This document shows, one piece after another, positions 1-6,610 of a stretch of 7,769 bases of DNA. Made by a program: the position numbers and the translations under genes. Each line of letters starts with the position of its first letter. Position 1 is the stretch's first letter. The notes beneath the pieces were generated by a model that had not been told where the DNA came from, ran no database searches, and was given only the letters and a program-made list of their open reading frames with translations. This DNA comes from Bacteroidota bacterium (GTDB lineage Bacteria > Bacteroidota > Bacteroidia > Chitinophagales > Chitinophagaceae), in assembly GCA_021780705.1 (NCBI GenBank), contig JAJXYG010000234.1, positions 1-7,769 of the forward strand, written 5' to 3'.

Positions 1-358
1 CACTTATACGGATTATGAAATCAAACAGGCCAAGCACATGAAGGAGACTTTTGCTGAAATCCTTCATTCCATGGGTGCGGTGATCACCTGGGGGGGAGAC
101 GATGGTCCTGAAGACAATTACGGGCTGCATAATCCCGGAAATATCATTCATGAAGCAGGTACCGTCCGGATGGGGAATGACCCAAAAAGTTCTGCCCTGA
201 ATAAATATTCCCAGGCCCATGATTGTAAAAACCTCTTCAACGTGGATGGAGGACAATTTGTGTCACAGGGGGATAAGAATATCACCTGGACGATTCTGGC
301 ACTTTCCATGCGCACTTCTGAGTATATTGTGGATCAGCTTAAAAAAAGAGAGATATAA
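1..358 (+). CDS. GMC-family FAD-dependent oxidoreductase, C-terminal fragment (5' truncated by window edge)
   Basis: This is the C-terminal end of a glucose-methanol-choline (GMC) flavoprotein, probably the catalytic subunit of a sugar or glycoside dehydrogenase. The reading frame is open from base 2, so the ATG at 38 is internal and not the real start; most of the protein, including the N-terminal FAD-binding fold, is outside the window. Seen directly: the HEAGTVRMG motif (His codon 149-151) followed by NLFNVDGGQFVSQGDKNITWT (Asn codon 278-280) and a final helix ending LKKREI. In the family these two positions are the active-site pair near the flavin N5. Here the pair is His-Asn, as in choline oxidase, rather than His-His as in glucose oxidase. 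The following gene encodes the matching small subunit, which favours a membrane-linked dehydrogenase over an oxygen-using oxidase. Substrate cannot be read from this fragment; glycoside 3-dehydrogenase is inferred from neighbours. Confidence 0.9.
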   Translation, partial: TYTDYEIKQAKHMKETFAEILHSMGAVITWGGDDGPEDNYGLHNPGNIIHEAGTVRMGNDPKSSALNKYSQAHDCKNLFNVDGGQFVSQGDKNITWTILALSMRTSEYIVDQLKKREI

Positions 359-463
359 AAGATCACTATAAAATAAAACAGTATTTATTATACCTTCTAA
401 TTTATTCAGGTTTCGCCTCCAGGAATGGATTCCCTTGGGCCCCTGAACCAAAAATGAAAAAAT

Positions 464-1141
464 ATGGATAGAAGAAGCTCCCTAAAAGCCATTGCCATCG
501 GCACCGTCTCTACCGGATTATTCCTGGATGCCTGCAAGCTTTCTGAAAAAAAGGAACCGGGAAGCCAGACGGCCGCTGCCGGGGCCACAGAAGACAATCC
601 CACCGGAATTAACCGGATGGTGGAAGAAAAAGCCCATTATAAAAAGGAAACTTCCTATACTTTTTTCACCCCGGAAGAAATGGCCACCATCACCGTGCTG
701 GGGGATATCATCATTCCCAAGGATGACGTCAGTGGTAGTGCCTCAGATGCCAAGGTGCCTGATTTCATAGAATTTATTGTAAAAGACATGCCTGAGCACC
801 AGGTGCCCATGAGGGGAGGGCTCAGATGGCTGGATATGCAGTGCCTGGACCGGTACCAGAATGTGTTTACTGACTGCACCAATTCACAGCAGATGGAAAT
901 CGTAGACATGATTGCCTATCCCAAGAAGGCCAAACCGGAAATGCATCAAGGGGTAGCCTTCTTTAATTTGATGCGCAACCTCACTGCTACTGGATTCTAC
1001 ACCTCAGAAATCGGGGGGAAGGATGTTGGATATATGGGCAATGTCCCCAACCAGTGGAATGGGGTGCCTGCCGATGTCCTTAAGCAATATAATCTTGCCT
1101 ATACGGACAAGGAGTTAAAGGAATGCATTAGCTTTTCATGA
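464..1141 (+). CDS. Gluconate 2-dehydrogenase subunit 3 family protein (small subunit of GMC dehydrogenase) with Tat/lipoprotein-type leader
   Basis: A 225-residue small subunit that in this family partners a GMC flavoprotein and carries it across the inner membrane. The N-terminus MDRRSSLKAIAIGTVSTG has a twin arginine (R3-R4), a weakly hydrophobic stretch and LDAC ending at Cys24. This reads as a Tat signal with a possible lipobox, though Asp at the -2 position is atypical. A low-complexity linker (about 25-60) leads into the family domain: FFTPEEMATITVLGDIIIP (67-85), GGLRWLD (118-124), then FFNLMRNLTATGFYTSEIGG (166-185) and GYMGNVPNQWNGVPADVL (189-206). An in-frame TGA at 455-457 lies just upstream, so ATG464 is the first possible start; there is no Shine-Dalgarno, only an A-rich leader. 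It lies 105 bp after the flavoprotein gene, and the two products probably form a complex passing electrons to a cytochrome c or the quinone pool. The electron acceptor is not visible here. Confidence 0.92.
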   Translation: MDRRSSLKAIAIGTVSTGLFLDACKLSEKKEPGSQTAAAGATEDNPTGINRMVEEKAHYKKETSYTFFTPEEMATITVLGDIIIPKDDVSGSASDAKVPDFIEFIVKDMPEHQVPMRGGLRWLDMQCLDRYQNVFTDCTNSQQMEIVDMIAYPKKAKPEMHQGVAFFNLMRNLTATGFYTSEIGGKDVGYMGNVPNQWNGVPADVLKQYNLAYTDKELKECISFS

Positions 1142-1225
1142 GGCAGAAAACCCTGACTGACCCTCTTACACAAAATGGAATAAATACTGGATTGATAACC
1201 ACCACTCATTAACTACACTATTATT

Positions 1226-2008
1226 ATGAAAAAACAATTGATTGCTTTTGCACTTCTGGGAGCCCTGGGAGTGGCTCCTGCCTATGCCCAGCAGCATATG
1301 AAACATGAAGACACTGAATTTTATACCCCGGTACCGCCTGTGGTTACCCCGGGAAAGGAATGTGGAGCTCCTCCTTCCGATGCCGTTATTCTATTTGACG
1401 GCAAAAACCTGGACAACTGGGTTTCAGCAGACGATACCACCAAGCCGGCCGATTGGTTTGTCCATGACGGAGTGCTTACCGTGAACAAGAAAGCAGGTAA
1501 TATTCAAACCAAACAGAAGTTTGAAGATTACCAGATCCACCTGGAATGGAAAGAACCCAAGGATATCCAGGGGGAAGGACAACTTCGTGGCAATAGCGGC
1601 CTGTTCCTGGCCTCCCTGGGAAAAGGTGACGCTGGTTATGAATTGCAGATCCTGGACAATTATCACAATTCTACCTATGTAAACGGCCAGGCCGGAAGTG
1701 TATACAAACAATATGCACCGCTGGTGAATGCCAATTTCCCTCCGGGAGTATGGCAGACTTATGATGTGATTTGGACTGCACCCCGGTTTAATACAGATGG
1801 TTCTCTGATGAGTCCGGCCCGGGTGACTGCATTCTTTAACGGGGTTTTGGTACAGAACAATGTGCAGTTAAAAGGACCAACTCTTTATATCGGATTGCCG
1901 ACCTATGAAGGTGCCGCCCACGGACCGGCCCCCATCAAACTGCAGGCCCACGGAGACAAAAGCGAACCCATCAGCTTCAGAAATATCTGGGTAAGGGAAC
2001 TGCCTTAA
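1226..2008 (+). CDS. Secreted DUF1080 / 3-keto-disaccharide hydrolase-type protein
   Basis: A 260-residue protein with a classical Sec signal peptide (MKKQ, hydrophobic core, AYA|QQ cleavage after residue 21) and no lipobox, so probably soluble in the periplasm. The mature part is one DUF1080 (PF06439-type) concanavalin-like beta-sandwich. Visible family motifs are LFDGKNLDNW (56-65), FEDYQIHLEW (99-108), GNSGLFL (122-128), YELQILDNY (138-146), AGSVYKQYAPLVNA (156-169), LQAHG (239-243) and FRNIWVREL (251-259). Characterised members cleave glycosides whose sugar has been oxidised to the 3-keto form; many relatives remain untested. Length is normal for a single-domain member. The start is supported by the signal peptide and an in-frame TAA at 1196-1198. 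The gene follows the small subunit by 84 bp with no recognisable promoter between, and ends 32 bp before a strong terminator, so it is probably the last gene of that unit. Domain identity is firm; the 3-keto activity is inferred. Confidence 0.92.
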   Translation: MKKQLIAFALLGALGVAPAYAQQHMKHEDTEFYTPVPPVVTPGKECGAPPSDAVILFDGKNLDNWVSADDTTKPADWFVHDGVLTVNKKAGNIQTKQKFEDYQIHLEWKEPKDIQGEGQLRGNSGLFLASLGKGDAGYELQILDNYHNSTYVNGQAGSVYKQYAPLVNANFPPGVWQTYDVIWTAPRFNTDGSLMSPARVTAFFNGVLVQNNVQLKGPTLYIGLPTYEGAAHGPAPIKLQAHGDKSEPISFRNIWVRELP

Positions 2009-2040
2009 GTCTTTGAGATATTTAAACATTGTATCATACA

Positions 2041-2071
2041 CCCATTGGTTAAAAAGCCAATGGGGTTTTTT
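2041..2071 (+). terminator. Rho-independent terminator after the DUF1080 gene
   Basis: A perfect 8-bp stem, CCCATTGG (2041-2048) with CCAATGGG (2057-2064), encloses an 8-nt loop and is followed at once by GTTTTTT (2065-2071). It sits 32 bp past the DUF1080 stop codon and points the same way. Read on the minus strand, the stem is followed by TGTATGAT and not a T run, so it should be a poor terminator for the convergent efflux operon. Confidence 0.9.
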
Positions 2072-2231
2072 AGGTCCCATACCCTTAACTGACAGGCGAA
2101 GAAAAACAATCTGGCTCCCGGGCACCATCGGAATAGCCGAAGTCGGGTAAGTGAGGTACTACCCTGCAATTTCAATTGCAGGGACCGGGTAAGTCGGGGA
2201 TTAATACTTTCGATCCTCCTGTCTGATAAGG
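2072..2231. other. Convergent intergenic gap without a gene
   Basis: Between the plus-strand terminator and the pump stop codon I find no credible coding sequence on either strand. Reading frames entering it are short extensions of antisense frames of the DUF1080 gene. Its contents are the hairpin with flanking repeats, the left arm of the outer inverted repeat, and a small CCCGGG palindrome at 2117-2122. No T-rich intrinsic terminator for the leftward efflux operon is visible here. Confidence 0.7.
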
Positions 2232-2238
2232 CTATTCC
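2130..2238. repeat. Outer 9-bp inverted-repeat pair overlapping the RND pump stop codon
   Basis: GGAATAGCC (2130-2138) is the exact reverse complement of GGCTATTCC (2230-2238). The right arm contains the stop codon of the pump gene (2232-2234 on the minus strand). With the inner hairpin at 2162-2183 the two pairs nest, so the 3' end of the efflux mRNA could fold into a closed, branched structure of about 109 nt. A 91-nt gap between arms makes chance occurrence quite possible. Confidence 0.45.
2140..2198. repeat. Perfect hairpin flanked by two partial copies of a 9-nt repeat, between convergent genes
   Basis: CCCTGCAAT (2162-2170) and ATTGCAGGG (2175-2183) form a perfect 9-bp stem with loop TTCA. 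Around it lie AAGTCGGGTAAGT (2140-2152) and CGGGTAAGTCGGG (2186-2198), each about 1.4 turns of the same 9-nt unit, GGGTAAGTC. Neither strand has a T tract after the stem, so this is not an ordinary intrinsic terminator. It may still stabilise the 3' end of the leftward efflux transcript or be a decayed intergenic repeat element. The structure is read directly; the role is unknown. Confidence 0.6.
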
Positions 2239-5200
2239 TCTATGTCCTTATGATCTTCCGGCCGGTAGCCAGCTTCGAGTTTGGCGAGCTTTTTCTTGCC
2301 ATAGGAAATTCGGGTAATCAACACAAAGAGTACCGGGACCACGAAGATGGCCAGGGTGGTAGCTGCTATCATTCCTCCGAATACGGTCCATCCGATGGTT
2401 CTTCTGGATTGGGCGGCCGCACCGCTGGCAAAGGCAAGAGGCAAGACGCCGAATATAAAGGCCAGGGAAGTCATCACAATCGGTCTCAAACGAAGTTTTA
2501 CTGCAGCTAAAGTTGCCTTGATGATTTCCATGCCTGCATCGACCCTCTCCTTGGCAAATTCTACGATCAGGATGGCATTTTTGGCTGCCAGACCGATGAG
2601 GGTAATCAATCCAATCTGGGCGTAGATATTATTGGACAGATCCGGGATCAGCGTAAGGGTAATGATAGAACCCAGGGCCCCAATAGGCACGGCAAAAAGC
2701 ACGGAGAACGGAATGGACCAGCTCTCATAAAGCGCCGCGAGGAAGAGAAATACAAACACCAGGGAGATGGCAAAAATGGTGGTGCTCTTGGAACCCGCCT
2801 TGATTTCTTCTGTACTCATTCCGGAAAATTCATAGCTGTAACCTGCCGGCAGGTACTTGGCGGCAGTCTCCTGTAGGGCTTGGATGGCCTGCCCGCTGCT
2901 GTATCCTTGTGCGGCATTTCCGTTGATTTCAATAGACCGGTATATATTATAGTGCGAGATGAGTGAAGGGTTTTCAATCAGCTTGGTCGTGACCAGAGAG
3001 CCCAGGGGGATCATATTTCCCTGGCTGTTGCGCACATAATATTTTTTTATCTCATCCAGAGAGGACCGGTAGGTACTGTCTGCCTCTGTCAATACCCTGA
3101 AATTCCTTCCGTAAAGAGTAATGTTATTGATATATGAACTGCCCAGCATGGTAGAAAGCGTGTTATAAATATCAGATACATTCACCCCCAATTGCTCAGC
3201 CTTCACCCGGTCCACATTCACCTGATATCCTGGGGTTCTGGCACTGAAGAAAGTATACGCTGCCCCGATTTCAGGTCTCTTGTTTAATTCGCCCAGGAAA
3301 TTTCGGGCTACTTTTTCAAAGTCCTGGATGCTGTCGGTACTGGTGGTTTGCTGTAATTCGAAGGTAAATCCGGAAGTGGCCCCTAGTCCCGGAATGGCAG
3401 GAGGGGAGATGGCCAGTATGCGCGCATTCTTGATATCAGCAGTGATCTTCTTGATTTTTGCGATAACACTCAGCGCCGTATGAGAAGCTCCCTTTCTTTC
3501 ATCCCAGGGTTTTAACAGCACGAAAATTGTTCCCACATTGGATTTGTTGGAAAAACTGATAATGTTCAAACCGGCAATCCCCCCTACTGTACCCACTTCG
3601 GGAATGGAAAGAATCCGGGCCTGGATTTCCTGGAGCATGGCGACGCTTCGGCTGGTAGACGCCGCTTCGGGCAGTTCATAAGTCACAAATACTCTTCCTT
3701 CATCCTCAGAGGGAATAAAACCTGTTGGCTTGTGCTTGAACAGGTAAAGGAGGCTTACGAAGACCACTACCAGCATGACCAGGACATAGGGGGTGCCCTT
3801 AATCCATTTTCTAACTCCCCGGGCATAGGAATTCGTGATCTTTTCAAAGCGGCTGTTGAAGGCGGCATGAAATTTTTCCAACCATCCCTTCTTGGCATTC
3901 TTATCCTTGGAGGGTTGCATCATTAGTGAGCAAAGTGCTGGTGTGAGCGACAGGGCTACAAATGCGGATATGATTACGGAGACTGCAATGGTAATGGCAA
4001 ATTGCTGATACAACTTGCCCACGATTCCAGGAATAAAACCTACCGGTATGAATACCGAAGCCAGGATCAGTGCGATGGCAATTACTGGTCCCGATATGTC
4101 ATGCATGGCCTTTCGGGTGGCATCAATGGGCGATAGTTTATTGTAATCGATATTATGCTGGACTGCTTCCACGACCACAATGGCATCATCCACCACGATT
4201 CCGATAGCCAGCACAAATGCAAATAAGGTCAGGGTATTGATCGTAAAGCCAAAAAGAATAAAAAATATGAAGGTGCCGATCAGGGATACGGGAATAGCCA
4301 GGATCGGAATCAGGGTCGCACGCCAGCTTTGCAGAAACAGGAACACCACGATGGTCACCAGGCCAAGGGCTTCCAACAAGGTATATACCACTTCTCTTAT
4401 GGAGGTCTTGACCACCGTGACCGTTTCGAGGGGTACCAAATAATCGATGTCCTTGGGAAAATTCTTTTTCAGGATATCTAATTCCTTCATGATCCCATCA
4501 TAGGTATCCAGGGCGTTGGCTCCAGGTGCCTGGTAGATGAGGATAAAGGATGCGGGTTTCCCGTTTACCAGGGCATTGTTGCTGTAATCAAATTTGCCCA
4601 ATTCTACCCGTGCTATATCTTTTAGATAGATAATATTGCCGGTGGTGGGGTCAGTTCGTACCACAATGTTTTTAAACTGGTCCACGGTACTCAATCTGCT
4701 GTTGGTAAGCACCGTGTATTCAAAGCTCTGGTTGGAGGGCTGTGGGTTGCCGCCAATGGTTCCCGCCGCAATTTCAAGGTTCTGGCTGGAGATGGCCGCG
4801 TTGACGTCTGCAGGGGTTAGGCCAAGGGCCGCCAATTTTTCGGGATCCAGCCAGATCCTCATGCCAAAATCATCTCCCCTGGAAAGGATGTCTCCTACTC
4901 CCTTTACCCGTTGTAAGGCTTCGGCCACATAGATATTGACATAATTCCCGATAAACTTGGAATCGTGGGTTCCGTGAGGCGAATAAAAGGCAATGGCCAT
5001 CATAATGCTTGGATTGCGCTTGCGCACTGTTACTCCCAAACGTTGTACAGAAGTAGGCAGCGTAGGTAATGCTACATTCACCCTATTCTGAAGGTCAAGG
5101 GCGGCAATGTCCACATTGGTGCCGACGTCAAATACTGCACTGATCCCGCTTTGGCCACTGGAAGTACTGTTGCTGCTGATATAAGACATCCCCGGGGTCC

Positions 5201-5414
5201 CATTGATCTGGGTTTCAATAGGGGTGGTCGTGGTTTCCTCCACGGTCTTGGCATCCGCGCCGGTGAAAGTTGCCGAAACACTCACAGTGGGAGGAGTAAT
5301 ATCCGGATACTGAGCCACCGGAAGGGTAGACATGGATATGATACCCACCAGTACAATGACAATGGAAATCACAATGGCGGTAACGGGTCTTCTTATAAAA
5401 GTTTCAGCGATCAT
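2232..5414 (-). CDS. RND-family multidrug efflux pump, HAE1/AcrB type, inner-membrane subunit
   Basis: A 1060-residue proton-driven exporter, close to AcrB in length, that would form the inner-membrane trimer of a tripartite pump. It opens MIAETFIRRPVTA, with TM1 at about 10-28, a first porter half, TM2-TM6 at about 342-498, TM7 at about 541-559, a second porter half, and TM8-TM12 at about 876-1036. Proton-relay residues are all present: D409-D410 in GIVVDDAIVVVE, K945 in GLAAKNAILIVEF, R975 and T982 in LRLRPIVMTSLAF. The signature GFIPSEDEGRVFV is at 565-577. By eye, AcrB deep-pocket phenylalanines 136, 178, 610, 615 and 617 align with I137, R179, G611, L616 and I618; only F628 is kept (F631). 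The start is fixed by an in-frame TAA two codons upstream. It is the last gene of the operon, 47 bp after the adaptor. Substrates cannot be predicted. Confidence 0.97.
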   Translation of the reverse strand: MIAETFIRRPVTAIVISIVIVLVGIISMSTLPVAQYPDITPPTVSVSATFTGADAKTVEETTTTPIETQINGTPGMSYISSNSTSSGQSGISAVFDVGTNVDIAALDLQNRVNVALPTLPTSVQRLGVTVRKRNPSIMMAIAFYSPHGTHDSKFIGNYVNIYVAEALQRVKGVGDILSRGDDFGMRIWLDPEKLAALGLTPADVNAAISSQNLEIAAGTIGGNPQPSNQSFEYTVLTNSRLSTVDQFKNIVVRTDPTTGNIIYLKDIARVELGKFDYSNNALVNGKPASFILIYQAPGANALDTYDGIMKELDILKKNFPKDIDYLVPLETVTVVKTSIREVVYTLLEALGLVTIVVFLFLQSWRATLIPILAIPVSLIGTFIFFILFGFTINTLTLFAFVLAIGIVVDDAIVVVEAVQHNIDYNKLSPIDATRKAMHDISGPVIAIALILASVFIPVGFIPGIVGKLYQQFAITIAVSVIISAFVALSLTPALCSLMMQPSKDKNAKKGWLEKFHAAFNSRFEKITNSYARGVRKWIKGTPYVLVMLVVVFVSLLYLFKHKPTGFIPSEDEGRVFVTYELPEAASTSRSVAMLQEIQARILSIPEVGTVGGIAGLNIISFSNKSNVGTIFVLLKPWDERKGASHTALSVIAKIKKITADIKNARILAISPPAIPGLGATSGFTFELQQTTSTDSIQDFEKVARNFLGELNKRPEIGAAYTFFSARTPGYQVNVDRVKAEQLGVNVSDIYNTLSTMLGSSYINNITLYGRNFRVLTEADSTYRSSLDEIKKYYVRNSQGNMIPLGSLVTTKLIENPSLISHYNIYRSIEINGNAAQGYSSGQAIQALQETAAKYLPAGYSYEFSGMSTEEIKAGSKSTTIFAISLVFVFLFLAALYESWSIPFSVLFAVPIGALGSIITLTLIPDLSNNIYAQIGLITLIGLAAKNAILIVEFAKERVDAGMEIIKATLAAVKLRLRPIVMTSLAFIFGVLPLAFASGAAAQSRRTIGWTVFGGMIAATTLAIFVVPVLFVLITRISYGKKKLAKLEAGYRPEDHKDIEE

Positions 5415-5461
5415 TAGTTACATTTCTTTTTAAAATGGGTCTTAACTGGTTTGCACCGTTA

Positions 5462-6601
5462 TCATTTAGCGGGTGCCGCATTGCCATTCGGCTTCAATGC
5501 AATTAAAGAACCTTCATGGAGATTCTGTACTCCCTGGACCACGATCCGGTCTCCCTCATTGAGCCCCTCGGTGACAATAATCTTATTGCCGATCTGTTTG
5601 CCCAACTGTACCTTCTGCTGGTGTACCCGGTTGCTGTCATCTACCTTGTACACAAAGAATTCTCCGAGCAGTTCTGATACAGCATCATAGGTGATCACGG
5701 TGGATCCTTTTGGTGCCTCGTTCATGACCCTGACGGTGGTATTCATTCCGGGCCTTAGGAGATCCTGGGTGTTCTTAAAAATCAACCGGGTTTTAATGGT
5801 TCCGGTCTGCGGGTCCACGGCCCGGTCCACAAATGCAATCTGGCCGGGATAGGGATAGACTGCACCGCTGAATGACAGTGTGAACGTGGAATCCTTCAAC
5901 TCAATGCCATGAGACTCTTCCATTTTCAGGAAACGGTATATATTTTTCTGGTCTACCGGAAAATCCACTGCGATCGGATTGTCTGAGGACACTGTATTGA
6001 GCACAGTCTGACCCGGTACCACCAGGGTTCCTTTTTTCACCTGTGAAATTCCAATGGTGCCATCGAACGGGGCATATATCGTGGAAAAACGCACATTGGA
6101 CTCCAGGGCGGCTACGTTGGCCTTGGAGGCAGCTACCTGCTTTTGGGCCGCCTGAAGGGCCGCATCGGCATAATCCACCTGCTGCTTGGCAATTGCGTCA
6201 TGCTTGTCTAATTCATGGTAACGGTCATCGTCTTTTTGGGCTTTTTCCAGGTTGGCTTCCTGGACCTGTAAATTAGCGACGGCTTGCTGGTAATTGGCGT
6301 CATAAATCTGGGCATCGATGGTATAAAGCTTCTGGCCCTTATGTACCCTGCTTCCGTCAGCAAAGAATATTCCGGTCACGTATCCACTTACCTGGGAGGT
6401 GAGTTTTACTTCGTTGAGGGCAGCCACGCTTCCGGGGTATTCATCAAAGTAGCTGGCATTGGTATTTTCCACCGTTTCCACGGTCACCGGTACTGCCGCA
6501 GGAGGCCCCTGTTGGGTAGGCGCATTCTTGTCGCTGCAGGAGGCCGCAAAAAGAATGGTAAATGAAAGCAGGAAAATGGGAGCGCTTTTCAAATGAATCA
6601 T
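5462..6601 (-). CDS. RND efflux periplasmic adaptor (membrane-fusion protein, HlyD/AcrA type), probable lipoprotein
   Basis: A 379-residue adaptor linking the inner-membrane pump to the outer-membrane channel. The N-terminus has a hydrophobic stretch (about 9-20) ending AASC at Cys22, so it is probably a lipid-anchored lipoprotein; Ala at -3 makes the lipobox weak but acceptable. Domains in order: first lipoyl half (about 66-97, TSQVSGYVTGIFFADGSRV and GQKLYTID), a coiled-coil hairpin (about 100-170, rich in Ala, Gln, Glu and Lys with heptad-like spacing), second lipoyl half (about 172-202, YAPFDGTIG then PGQTVL), beta-barrel (about 205-292, with FVDRAVDPQTGTIKTR and LLRPGM), and a membrane-proximal domain to about 370 (VTEGLNEGDRIVVQGVQNL). 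Length and architecture match AcrA/MexA relatives. It starts 9 bp after the stop of the channel gene and ends 47 bp before the pump gene, consistent with one transcript. No truncation or frameshift is seen. Confidence 0.96.
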   Translation of the reverse strand: MIHLKSAPIFLLSFTILFAASCSDKNAPTQQGPPAAVPVTVETVENTNASYFDEYPGSVAALNEVKLTSQVSGYVTGIFFADGSRVHKGQKLYTIDAQIYDANYQQAVANLQVQEANLEKAQKDDDRYHELDKHDAIAKQQVDYADAALQAAQKQVAASKANVAALESNVRFSTIYAPFDGTIGISQVKKGTLVVPGQTVLNTVSSDNPIAVDFPVDQKNIYRFLKMEESHGIELKDSTFTLSFSGAVYPYPGQIAFVDRAVDPQTGTIKTRLIFKNTQDLLRPGMNTTVRVMNEAPKGSTVITYDAVSELLGEFFVYKVDDSNRVHQQKVQLGKQIGNKIIVTEGLNEGDRIVVQGVQNLHEGSLIALKPNGNAAPAK

Positions 6602-6610
6602 AAATATTAT

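Noticed and set aside
359..463. Possible promoter or structured leader before the small-subunit gene (TAATTTAT at 398-405; TTCAGG 405-410 with CCTGAA 442-447; GGAA/TTCC at 422-433)
   Set aside because: The -7-like box mismatches the Bacteroidota TAnnTTTG consensus and no TTTG or TTG lies at the right distance upstream. The paired segments are only 4-6 bp, so they do not support a named element.
1142..1225. Possible separate promoter for the DUF1080 gene
   Set aside because: No TAnnTTTG-like -7 box with a -33 partner was found in this 84-bp gap; co-transcription with the upstream genes is simpler.
1868..2128. Minus-strand 86-codon frame running across the DUF1080 end and terminator
   Set aside because: It is antisense to the DUF1080 3' end and crosses the terminator hairpin. 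It has no recognisable domain, so it is treated as a shadow frame.
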